From contig NZ_BMVY01000014.1 of NCBI RefSeq assembly GCF_014650955.1, positions 62,001-126,000 of the forward strand: a stretch of 64,000 nucleotides of DNA, in the 5' to 3' direction. A program made the position numbers and the translations under genes. This stretch comes from Streptomyces tauricus. Its GTDB lineage: Bacteria > Actinomycetota > Actinomycetes > Streptomycetales > Streptomycetaceae. Shown in pieces: positions 49,047 to 56,883 of the stretch (its first letter is position 1; each line of letters opens with the position of its first letter). The notes beneath the pieces are model-generated. The model saw only the letters and a list, made by a program, of their open reading frames with translations. It did not search any database and was not told the origin of the DNA.

Positions 49047-49295
49047 GGGCTGCTCCAAATCCTTGTGGGGCGGGACGACTTGCTCCGGACCATGAACAGG
49101 AAATCCGCGAAGAGGAAATCCACGAACAGAAGATCCATGAACAAGGAGGGAATCTCCGACAGCCCGGGTTCCCACAGCCGGCCCGGAACACCATCACGTG
49201 ACAGAGTCGGGACAATCCCGGCTCCGACCACCCCACTTACCCACGGGCCCCTGCCCGCCCTCCCGGGGGCCCGCCCCCCCCGCCCCCACCCTCCC

Positions 49296-50324
49296 CTACC
49301 CCCTCCCGTACAACTCCCCGTGCGACAGCCACACTCCGCCAGGCCCTTCCACCGACTCGGCGGCCCGTACCGCCCGCACGATCGCGCGCGTCACCAGGTC
49401 CGCGCCCGCGGCGAGGATGTCGTTCAGGGCGAGGGGGTCCTCGGCGGCGAGGGGGCGCGCCCCCGTGGCGAGCGCGAACACCGTGTCCCCGTCGTGCAGC
49501 AGATGCACCGGCCGGACGGCCCGCGCGATGCCGTCGTGTGCCGTGCCCGCCATCTTCTGGGCCTGCGCCTTCGACAGGTCGGCGTCCGTGGCCACCACCG
49601 CCAGCGTGGTGTTGAGCGGAGGGACCGAGTTCTTCGCCGCGGACTCCGCCAGCCGCGCCCGGGCCGCCCGGTGCACCTCCGCGGCCGGACAGCTCAGCCG
49701 CCCCTGGACCAACTCCCCGTACAGCGCCCCCGTCTCCGGCTCCAGCACCGAGCCCGCCGCGTTCGCCACGACGAGCGCCGCCACCGTGACCCCCGATGCG
49801 AGAACGGCACTCGCCGTGCCGACCCCGCCCTTCATCATTCCGACGGCCGCCCCGGTCCCGGCGCCCACGCACCCCTCCCGTACGGGCGCGCCCTCCTCGC
49901 TCGCCGCCGCGGCCTCCACCGCCTCGCGGCCCGCCGCCGCGTCCGGCCGGGCCCGGAAGTCGCCGCCCCTGCCCAGGTCGAAGACGCAGGCCGCCGGCAC
50001 GACCGGCACGACATGGTGCGGATCGGGGCCGACCCGCACCCCGCGCCCCCGCTCCTCCAGCCAGGCCATCACGCCCGTCGCCGAGTCCAGCCCGAACGCG
50101 CTGCCGCCGGTCAGCACGATCGCCTCGACCGTGCGCACCACGTTGCGCGGGTCGAGCGCGTCGGTCTCCTTGGTACCGGGTCCGCCGCCGCGCACGTCCA
50201 CGGCGGCGACCGCACCACCCTCGGGGGCCAGGACCACCGTGGTTCCGGTGAGGCGGCCGTCGCCGATCCGCGTGGCATGCCCCACACGCAGCCCGGTCAC
50301 ATCGGTCAGAGCGTCAACAGTCAT
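49296..50324 (-). CDS. P1-family (S58, DmpA/NylC-like) Ntn hydrolase
   Basis: This 342-aa protein begins TDVTGLRVGHATR and contains GGSAFGLDSATGVM and GAGTGAAVGMMKGGVGTAS, all typical of the DmpA/NylC family. These enzymes self-cleave; here LNTTLAVVATDADL places the likely cut between Asn238 and Thr239, with Thr239 as nucleophile as in NylC. The substrate is unknown (aminopeptidase or oligo-amide hydrolase). ATG 50324 lacks a clear ribosome site; in-frame extension upstream is not family-like. Confidence 0.87.
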   Translation of the reverse strand: MTVDALTDVTGLRVGHATRIGDGRLTGTTVVLAPEGGAVAAVDVRGGGPGTKETDALDPRNVVRTVEAIVLTGGSAFGLDSATGVMAWLEERGRGVRVGPDPHHVVPVVPAACVFDLGRGGDFRARPDAAAGREAVEAAAASEEGAPVREGCVGAGTGAAVGMMKGGVGTASAVLASGVTVAALVVANAAGSVLEPETGALYGELVQGRLSCPAAEVHRAARARLAESAAKNSVPPLNTTLAVVATDADLSKAQAQKMAGTAHDGIARAVRPVHLLHDGDTVFALATGARPLAAEDPLALNDILAAGADLVTRAIVRAVRAAESVEGPGGVWLSHGELYGRG

Positions 50325-50410
50325 GCGCCCAGTGTCGACCCCGCCCCCACCCGGAGAGGAGACCTCGGCGGACGCCCGGCCCCACGTTCGCCTGCGCGTA
50401 CCCTGAAGGT

Positions 50411-50593
50411 ATGAGTGAAGCCGGAGCGTCCACCCCCGAACCGCGTGAGCCCAAGGCCGCGCTGGTCTTCGACGACCCGCTGAGCCGGCCGTCCGCGGAC
50501 GACACGGACCGCGGGTGGGGGGAGAGGCCGCCCGCCGACGGCGCCGCGGACCTGGCCCGCTTCCTGGACGAGAAGCCGCCCCACCACATCTGA
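50411..50593 (+). CDS. Small conserved acidic protein
   Basis: This 60-aa Pro/Asp/Glu-rich protein includes AALVFDDPLSRPSADD and ends ADLARFLDEKPPHHI. It appears familiar from Streptomyces genomes, but I cannot assign function. It is divergent from the P1 peptidase gene and convergent with mscL. It contains no membrane segment and is probably disordered. Confidence 0.6.
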   Translation: MSEAGASTPEPREPKAALVFDDPLSRPSADDTDRGWGERPPADGAADLARFLDEKPPHHI

Positions 50594-50714
50594 CCCCGCC
50601 GGCGCCGGCGTCCCGGCCGGCCGCCAACCACCCCGCGTCCGGGCCGGACCGCGTCGGCCGCCCCCTGGAACACCGCCCGGCACCCCGCCAGGAACGCCGC
50701 CCGGACCGCCGCCC

Positions 50715-51197
50715 CTAGTGCTCGCTGGGTCCGGTGCCGCGCTGGGCCACCAGGGCGTCGCGGATCTCCTTCAGGACTGCCAGCTCGGTGACCTCGATCA
50801 CCTCTTGCGTGTTCTCCTTCGCCTTCTGGCGGGCCGCCTGCCGGGCGAGGTACTTGGACATCGGCAGCACCATCAGGAAGTAGACGACTGCGGCCGTGAT
50901 CACGAAGGTCAGCGTCGCGCTGAGGACGGTGCCCCACATGATGGGAATGCCGCTGGTCGCGGTCCCCGTCGCCTCGTCGAAGTTGCAGGGGTCCTTCAGG
51001 CACGAGCTGTACTTGTCGAGGTCCTTGGTGCCGAAGGCGCCGACCAGCGGGTTGATCACGCCCTTCACCACGGAGTTGACGATGTTGGTGAAGGCAGCGC
51101 CGATGACCACCGCGACAGCCAGGTCGACGACGTTCCCGCGCATCAGGAAGGCCTTGAAGCCGTCCCAGATGCTCGGGTCCTTCTTCTTCTCGCTCAC
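50715..51197 (-). CDS. mscL: Large-conductance mechanosensitive channel
   Basis: This 160-aa MscL has an N-terminal amphipathic segment and TM1 (FLMRGNVVDLAVAVVIGAAF), TM2 (LTFVITAAVVYFLMVLPMSK) and a C-terminal helical bundle region. It opens on hypo-osmotic shock. The periplasmic loop is longer than in E. coli and contains two Cys (SCLKDPC). GTG 51197 gives VSEKKKDPSIWDGFKAFL; the frame extends upstream to 51221 without need. Confidence 0.95.
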   Translation of the reverse strand: MSEKKKDPSIWDGFKAFLMRGNVVDLAVAVVIGAAFTNIVNSVVKGVINPLVGAFGTKDLDKYSSCLKDPCNFDEATGTATSGIPIMWGTVLSATLTFVITAAVVYFLMVLPMSKYLARQAARQKAKENTQEVIEVTELAVLKEIRDALVAQRGTGPSEH

Positions 51198-51332
51198 CAG
51201 GGGGACCCTTCTCGGTTGCACAGATTGTGGAATGAACAGCTCCGCAACCTACGTCAGGGTGCGGCGGCCCTGTCCAATTCCCTGACTCCAACGAGCGACT
51301 TGACAGCCGAGCCGCCCACCGCCTGATCATGC

Positions 51333-51872
51333 TCAGCACAAGGTCACCGCCAGTCGCGAGGTCACGCCTGCCCCGGCCAGCCGTGCGGCAGTCCTCCTGG
51401 GGACGGACAGAACGACCAGCGCACCACCCTCGGACACGCTGTCCGGGGACTCCGGCACCTTCGTCACCCGCACCCCGCGGGCCACCACCCGCGCGTCGCC
51501 CGCCGCCGACTGCCCGGCCGCGACCACGTCCACCCGATCACCGGGCCTGAGCAGCCGCACGGTCGCGCCGTCGGCGATGCGCACAGGCGCCGTCACCATC
51601 TCGACCGGCCGCCGCTCCCGCACGGAGTCGACCACCGGGCGGGGCGGCCCCGCGCCCCGCGCCGCCACATCCCTCGGTCCGGCCGCGACGAGGGCCGCCG
51701 CCGTCACCGCCAGTCCCGCCGCCACGGCCCGCCGTCGATACCGGACCAGCCGCCGCAGCTGATACCGCCCGCCGCGCACCCGTACAGGAGCGAAGTGCGG
51801 CACCTGGCACGTGCCGGGAACGTCCGTGCCCAATGGACGCGGGAAGGAGGACAGCTGCGACACGGGTACCAC
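51333..51872 (-). CDS. SAF-domain protein, CpaB/RcpC-like
   Basis: The protein is up to 179 aa and has one hydrophobic segment (AVAAGLAVTAAALVAAG) followed by a SAF/RcpC-like beta domain (VEMVTAPVRIADGATVRLLRPGDRVDVVAAG split by family turns). Relatives are annotated as Flp pilus assembly CpaB or simply SAF-domain proteins; no other pilus genes are adjacent. The start is uncertain because no ribosome site precedes the GTG codons near 51872. Confidence 0.7.
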   Translation of the reverse strand: MVPVSQLSSFPRPLGTDVPGTCQVPHFAPVRVRGGRYQLRRLVRYRRRAVAAGLAVTAAALVAAGPRDVAARGAGPPRPVVDSVRERRPVEMVTAPVRIADGATVRLLRPGDRVDVVAAGQSAAGDARVVARGVRVTKVPESPDSVSEGGALVVLSVPRRTAARLAGAGVTSRLAVTLC

Positions 51873-52044
51873 CGCCTGCGGTCGGAGATCGGTTTCGACC
51901 CCCAGACTGCAGGCTCGCCAGGATTCCCGCCGACGCCCGTGGACAGCCGCGCACTTGTGGAAAACCCCACCACCCGAAGGAGAGATTCCGGCCCCCCACG
52001 ACCGACGCCCAGAACTCCCTCCGGGGCATCAGCAGTGCGAGCCC

Positions 52045-52887
52045 TTACGGCAACGCAATCCCCGGATCCATCCCGCCCAACGCCGAAGCACACGTGCAGT
52101 CCCGCGCATCAGCGGCCGGCAGCCCGGCCACCGCGTCGAACAGCACGCCCCGCAACCGCCCCACATTCGCGGCGAACACCTTCAGCACCTCGTCGTGCGA
52201 GACGCCCTCACCCGCGGCGGCCCCCGCGTCGAGATCCGTGACCAAGGTCATCGACGTGTAGCAGAGCTCCAGTTCACGGGCGAGCGCCGCCTCCGGATGC
52301 CCGGTCATGCCCACCACGGACCACCCCTGCGCCCGGTACCAGAGCGACTCCGCGCGGGTCGAGAACCGCGGGCCCTCGATCACGACGAGCGTTCCGCCGT
52401 CCACCGCCTCCCACTCCCGCCCCCGTGCCGCCGCGAGCGCGACCTCGCGCCCGACGGGGCAGTAGGGGTCGGCCAGCGACACGTGCACCACGTTCGGCGT
52501 TCCGCCACCGGCCAGCGGCACCCCGTCGAAGAACGACTGCGCCCGGGACTGCGTACGGTCCACGAACTGGTCCGGCACCAGCAGTGTCCCGGGCCCGTAC
52601 TCGGGGCGGAGCCCGCCCACCGCGCACGGCCCGAGCACCTGCCGCGCGCCGACGGAACGCAGCGCCCACAGGTTGGCCCGGTAGTTGATGCGATGCGGCG
52701 GCAGATGATGCCCGCGCCCGTGGCGGGGGAGGAAGGCGACCCGGCGCCCGGCGATCTCGCCGAGGAAGAGGGAGTCGCTGGGCGGCCCGTAAGGGGTGTC
52801 CACCTGTATCTCGGTCACGTCGTCGAGGAAGGAGTAGAAGCCCGACCCGCCGATGACGCCGATCTCGACGTTGTCCGTGTTCGCCAT
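52045..52887 (-). CDS. mtnP: S-methyl-5'-thioadenosine phosphorylase
   Basis: This 280-aa MTAP/PNP-family enzyme has IGVIGGSGFYSFLDD at the N-terminus, phosphate loop LPRHGRGHHLPPHRINYRAN, and the substrate-site EGPRFSTRAES and VGMTGHPEAALARELELCY. It splits methylthioadenosine to adenine and 5-methylthioribose-1-phosphate. The ATG at 52887 gives MANTDNVEIG; an in-frame GTG lies three codons upstream. Confidence 0.93.
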   Translation of the reverse strand: MANTDNVEIGVIGGSGFYSFLDDVTEIQVDTPYGPPSDSLFLGEIAGRRVAFLPRHGRGHHLPPHRINYRANLWALRSVGARQVLGPCAVGGLRPEYGPGTLLVPDQFVDRTQSRAQSFFDGVPLAGGGTPNVVHVSLADPYCPVGREVALAAARGREWEAVDGGTLVVIEGPRFSTRAESLWYRAQGWSVVGMTGHPEAALARELELCYTSMTLVTDLDAGAAAGEGVSHDEVLKVFAANVGRLRGVLFDAVAGLPAADARDCTCASALGGMDPGIALP

Positions 52888-52995
52888 GGACGGCACCCTA
52901 ACCGGGCCCGGACGGGGCCGGGAAACGCCGAGGACCCCGCCGTGCGCGGGAGGCGCGACGACAGGGTCCCGTAAGAAACGAGGCGCGAGAAAGCG

Positions 52996-53340
52996 TCAGG
53001 CGGCGTTGCTGCCGGAGGACGAACTCGTGGACGACGACTTCGACGACGACGACTTCGAGTCCGACGAGGACGAGGACTTGGAGTCCGACGAACTGGACGG
53101 CTTCGAGTCGGACGACGAGCCCGAGGACTTCGAGGCCGAGGCAGGACTGCTGCTCGACGACGAGCCGCGGCTGTCGTTGCGGTAGAAACCGGAGCCCTTG
53201 AAGACGATGCCTACTGCGGAGTACACCTTCTTCAGGCGGCCACTGCAGTTGGGGCACACGGTCAGGGCGTCATCGGTGAACTTCTGCACCGCCTCAAGGC
53301 CTTCGCCGCACTCGGTGCACTGGTACTGGTAGGTCGGCAC
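52996..53340 (-). CDS. FmdB-family zinc-ribbon protein, probable Ruc-like redox-regulated chaperone
   Basis: This 114-aa protein has an N-terminal zinc ribbon with Cys8-x-x-Cys11 and Cys29-x-x-Cys32 in the FmdB pattern (MPTYQYQCTECGEGLE). Residues about 58-114 are a Ser/Lys/Asp low-complexity, disordered tail. A CIRCE element lies 13 bp upstream, so HrcA heat-shock control is likely. The combination of FmdB ribbon, disordered C-terminus and HrcA control matches mycobacterial Rv0991c (Ruc), a chaperone activated by oxidation of its zinc cysteines. AGGAGG lies about 10 nt before the ATG. Confidence 0.85.
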   Translation of the reverse strand: MPTYQYQCTECGEGLEAVQKFTDDALTVCPNCSGRLKKVYSAVGIVFKGSGFYRNDSRGSSSSSSPASASKSSGSSSDSKPSSSSDSKSSSSSDSKSSSSKSSSTSSSSGSNAA

Positions 53341-53352
53341 TGTGTCTTCCTC

Positions 53353-53379
53353 CTGGCACTCTCACTCAGTGAGTGCTAA
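53353..53379 (-). promoter_or_regulatory. CIRCE element (HrcA operator) upstream of the FmdB-type gene
   Basis: CTGGCACTC (53353-53361), 9 nt, then GAGTGCTAA (53371-53379) matches TTAGCACTC-N9-GAGTGCTAA in 16 of 18 positions with exact spacing. Confidence 0.88.
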
Positions 53380-53409
53380 CGACGGTCCATACTGACCTAT
53401 TCCTCGGGA

Positions 53410-54771
53410 TCAGTCCACTGCCACCGGCACGCGGTGACCCACGCCACGTGCGACGGTACGGCTCACGGCCGGCGGAGCGAGCCGCGAACGCAGGCCCACC
53501 AGGGTCGCCAGAGCGAGCAGCGTGCCGCCCATCGGGACCAGGAAACCGGCCCCGTCCCAGAGGCGGTCCTCCAGCTGTCCGGCGATCATGACGGCGGCCG
53601 CCTGGCCGAGGGCTACCGCGCCGGTCAGCCAGGTGAAGGCCTCCGTACGGGCGCCCGCCGGCACCAGCCCCTCGACCAGCGTGTAGCCGGTGATCAGGGC
53701 GGGCGCGATGCACATGCCGACGACCAGACCGACCCCGGCGAGGACGACCACGGACTGCGCCGCCCACAGCCCGGAGGCGGTCAGCGCCAGGGCCGCGTAC
53801 CCGATGAGGAGGCGGCGGCGCGGGGCCACCTTCCAGGCGATCGCGCCGCAGACGATGCCGGAGAGCATGTTGCCCGCGGCGAACGTCCCGTACAGGACGC
53901 CGTTCAGGCCGGGTTCGCCGATCGACTCGCTGAACGCGGCCAGCGAGACCTGCATACCGCCGAAGACGGCACCGATGCCGAGGAAGGCCACGATCAGCAC
54001 CCGCACCCCGGGGACGGCCAGCGCGGAAACGGCCTTCACGCGTGCGTGCCCGCCGTCACCTGCCCCCGAGCCACCCGCGGCGCCGACCGGGAGCCCCACG
54101 GGCGGCTGGGTGCTCCGCTGGGCGGCGAACAGCAGGCCGCCCACCAAGGTCAGCGCGGCTTCGGTGAGCAGCCCCGCGGCCGGGTCCACGGCCGTGCACA
54201 GGGCGGTCGCCAGGAGCGGGCCGAACACGAAGGTCAGTTCGTCCGTGACGGACTCGAAGGCCGCCGCGGTCGTCATGAGGGGCGAGCCCTGGAGCTTGGT
54301 GCCCCAGCGGGCCCGGACCATGGGCCCGACCTGCGGCACGGAGGCGCCGGTCGGCACGGCGGCGGCGAACAGGGCCCACAGGGGAGCGTCCGCGAGCGCC
54401 AGCGCGGTCAGGGAGAGGCCCGCCAGGGCGTGGACGACGACGCCGGGGAGCAGTACGGCCCGCTGGCCGTGCCGGTCGGCGAGACGGCCGGTGAACGGCG
54501 CGAACAGGGCCATGGCGACACCGGTCACGGCGGCGACGGCGCCCGCGGTCCCGTACGAGCCGGTGGTGTGCTGCACGAGCAGCACGATGGAGATGGTCAG
54601 CATCGCGAACGGCTGGCGCGCGGCGAAGCCGGGGAGCAGGAACGTCCAGGCGCCGCGGGTGCGCAGCAGTTGCCCGTATCCCGGGCGGGCGGAGACCGGA
54701 GTGCCGGTGGAGGCCGGGGTTCCGGTGGAATCCGGCGTACCGCCGGTCCCCTTGGTGACCGTGGATGCCAC
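53410..54771 (-). CDS. MFS transporter (12 TM)
   Basis: This 453-aa protein has about 12 hydrophobic segments, with motif A as FTGRLADRHGQRAVLLPG. It belongs to the MFS, probably an exporter; the substrate is unknown. GTG 54771 (VASTVTKGTG) has AAAGG about 8 nt upstream. The first 25 residues are Thr/Gly/Ser/Pro-rich and repetitive (TGTPASTGTPV). It runs in the same direction as, and 69 bp ahead of, the FmdB gene, with the CIRCE element in between. Confidence 0.88.
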   Translation of the reverse strand: MASTVTKGTGGTPDSTGTPASTGTPVSARPGYGQLLRTRGAWTFLLPGFAARQPFAMLTISIVLLVQHTTGSYGTAGAVAAVTGVAMALFAPFTGRLADRHGQRAVLLPGVVVHALAGLSLTALALADAPLWALFAAAVPTGASVPQVGPMVRARWGTKLQGSPLMTTAAAFESVTDELTFVFGPLLATALCTAVDPAAGLLTEAALTLVGGLLFAAQRSTQPPVGLPVGAAGGSGAGDGGHARVKAVSALAVPGVRVLIVAFLGIGAVFGGMQVSLAAFSESIGEPGLNGVLYGTFAAGNMLSGIVCGAIAWKVAPRRRLLIGYAALALTASGLWAAQSVVVLAGVGLVVGMCIAPALITGYTLVEGLVPAGARTEAFTWLTGAVALGQAAAVMIAGQLEDRLWDGAGFLVPMGGTLLALATLVGLRSRLAPPAVSRTVARGVGHRVPVAVD

Positions 54772-55109
54772 GGCCGTGCCTTTCTGCCGCCTGGTAGCGC
54801 GGCCCCTGTGGCGGGGCGCGGGGCGCCGAGAGCTGTCCTCTTGCGCGGAACTGCGGTAGATACCGGGCCGCCCACTGAGAGGGGCGCCGCGGCCGCCATA
54901 CGGTCGCGCCAGCACTGCGTCAGGCAGAGTTGGTTCGATCAGGTGTGCCTTGATGATACAGGGCTCACGCAGGCCACACCTGTGAAAACCAGCACCTTCA
55001 AGCCCGAGGCCTGGGTTTTCCGGCCAAGCCGACAGCGGGCACCCTCAACCCCAGCCCCTGACCTCAGCCCCCGACCCCACCCCTCGGCCCCGCCCCTCAA
55101 GACGGGGCC
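54772..55109. other. Intergenic stretch, one inverted repeat, no gene
   Basis: This 338-bp stretch lies between the antiporter stop and the MFS start (both minus strand). It has an 8-bp inverted repeat, CAGGTGTG (54940-54947) with CACACCTG (54975-54982), and a Pro-codon-rich low-complexity part near 55040-55105. No coding frame is supported. Confidence 0.55.
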
Positions 55110-56624
55110 TCAGCCCCAGCCCTCGGCCCGATCCCCGCCGGTCCCCAGCCAGTCCGCCAGCTTGCCGCCCTGGCCGACCGCGCGCAGTCGCCGCTCGGCG
55201 GCGTCCCGGACGGGGTCCGTCGCCACGACGAGCAGTTCGTCGCCGCGCCGCAGCACGGTCGTGGGCAGAGGGACGAACGATTCTCCACCGCGTACGACCA
55301 GCGTGACCGCGGCCCCCGCGGGCAGCCGCAGTTCGTTGATCTCGACGCCGTGCATCTTCGACCCGTCCGGGATGGCGAGGGACAGCAGATGCCCGCGCAG
55401 CCGCTCCAGCGGCGCCGACTCGATCCCCAGGTCGGCGGTCTCCGAGTCGGACGTGGACAGCCCCAGGGTCCGGGCCAGCCAGGGGAGCGTCGGCCCCTGG
55501 ACCAGGGTGTAGACGACGACAAGGACGAAGACGATGTTGAAGATGCGACGGCTTTCCTCGATGCCGCTCACCATGGGGATCGTCGCCAGGATGATGGGCA
55601 CGGCGCCGCGCAGTCCGGCCCAGGACATCAGGGCCTGTTCCTGCCAGCGCATCCGGAACGGCAGCAGGGCCAGCACGACGCTCAGTGGTCGCGCCACCAT
55701 GGTCAGCACCAGCCCGATGACGAGCGCCGGCCAGATGTCGTCGCCCATCTCGTGCGGGGTGACGAGCAGGCCGAGCAGGACGAACATGCCGATCTGGGCG
55801 ATCCAGCCGAGCCCGTCGGCGAAGCCGCGGGTGGCGGGCCAGTGCGGCAGCTTCGCGTTGCCGAGCACCATCGCCGCCAGGTACACGGCGAGGAAGCCGC
55901 TGCCGTGGGCCAGCGCCCCGGCCGCGTACGCGGTGACCGCGATCGCCATGACGGCGATCGGGTAGAGGCCGGAGGCGGGAAGCGCCACATGCCGCAGCCC
56001 GTACGCGCCCAGGAAGCCCACCGCGAGCCCGATGAGCGCTCCGATGGCCAGCTCCAGCGCGATCTCGCCGACCAGGTGGTACCAGTGGTCCACCGGACCG
56101 GCCGTGGAGAACGCGACGACGAGGATGACGACCGGGGCGTCGTTGAACCCCGACTCGGCCTCCAGGATGCCCGTCACGCGCGAGGGGAGGGGCACCTTCC
56201 GCAGGACCGAGAAAACAGCTGCCGCGTCCGTCGAGGACACCACCGCGCCGATGATCAGCGCCTGCCGCCACTCCAGCCCGATCAGGTAGTGGGCCGCCGT
56301 CGCCGTGACGCCGACGCTCACCGAGACCCCGACGATCGCCAGGGAGGAGGCGGCCGGGAGTCCCGGCTTGATCTCCTTCCACTTCGTGCCGAGCCCGCCC
56401 TCGGCGAGGATCACGACCAGGGCCGCGTATCCGATGACCTGGGTCAGTTCGGCGTTGTCGAAGTGGACGTCGCCGATGCCGTCCTGGCCCATGGCGACGC
56501 CGATGCCCAGGTAGACGAGCAGGCTGGGGAGCCCGCTGCGCGAGGAGATCCGAACCGCTGCCACCGCGACGAGCAGAACGAGCGAGCAGACGAGCAAGAG
56601 CTGGTTGAGGTGGTGGACAGTCAG
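55110..56624 (-). CDS. Potassium/cation:proton antiporter (CPA1, NhaP2-like) with TrkA-C domain
   Basis: This 504-aa protein has about 12 TM segments. The antiporter signature ESGFNDAPVVILVV (conserved acidic pair) is at about residue 155, and a C-terminal RCK_C/TrkA-C domain (about 415-495, HGVEINELRLPAGA, RRGDELLVVATD) senses ligand or K+. The best start is CTG at 56624 (translating LTVHHLNQLLLVCS) because AAGGGA lies 7 nt upstream and family members begin xTVHHLNQLLL; the first conventional start in frame is TTG 56597 without a ribosome site. It maintains K+ and pH homeostasis. Confidence 0.9.
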   Translation of the reverse strand: MTVHHLNQLLLVCSLVLLVAVAAVRISSRSGLPSLLVYLGIGVAMGQDGIGDVHFDNAELTQVIGYAALVVILAEGGLGTKWKEIKPGLPAASSLAIVGVSVSVGVTATAAHYLIGLEWRQALIIGAVVSSTDAAAVFSVLRKVPLPSRVTGILEAESGFNDAPVVILVVAFSTAGPVDHWYHLVGEIALELAIGALIGLAVGFLGAYGLRHVALPASGLYPIAVMAIAVTAYAAGALAHGSGFLAVYLAAMVLGNAKLPHWPATRGFADGLGWIAQIGMFVLLGLLVTPHEMGDDIWPALVIGLVLTMVARPLSVVLALLPFRMRWQEQALMSWAGLRGAVPIILATIPMVSGIEESRRIFNIVFVLVVVYTLVQGPTLPWLARTLGLSTSDSETADLGIESAPLERLRGHLLSLAIPDGSKMHGVEINELRLPAGAAVTLVVRGGESFVPLPTTVLRRGDELLVVATDPVRDAAERRLRAVGQGGKLADWLGTGGDRAEGWG

Positions 56625-56738
56625 CGGCTGTTCCCTTCTCGTCGTTCCGATCCTGCTGTTCCGAGTGGCTCGGGTTCGATCGGTTCTAGCAGCGCAACTA
56701 CTTCGTTACCTTACCTAACTCTTGACGCTTTCTTGACA

Positions 56739-56752
56739 CTTGCCAGGGCAAG
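56739..56752. promoter_or_regulatory. Palindrome CTTGCC-AG-GGCAAG in a divergent promoter region
   Basis: A 6-bp perfect inverted repeat with a 2-nt gap overlaps a TTGACA-like -35 (56733-56738) between the antiporter and penicillin acylase genes. It is a possible repressor site; the regulator is unknown. Confidence 0.4.
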
Positions 56753-56883
56753 ATCGAACTTTCGTCCGCACGGGTTCCCGACACCGCGTCAAGCCGGGGT
56801 TGGCCCTGCGCCTATGGTTGCTCCAGCGTTCAGTCAAATGGACAAGCCCGTCTGCCGCTCGCGTGAGGACAGCAAGGACAGCG

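Noticed and set aside
47568..50414. 948-aa plus-strand open frame over the transpeptidase and peptidase genes
   Set aside because: It crosses two well-defined minus-strand genes and is an Arg/Pro-rich shadow.
54940..54982. CAGGTGTG/CACACCTG inverted repeat as a riboswitch ahead of the MFS gene
   Set aside because: Only one 8-bp helix is visible with a 27-nt loop and no known aptamer motif. The evidence is insufficient.
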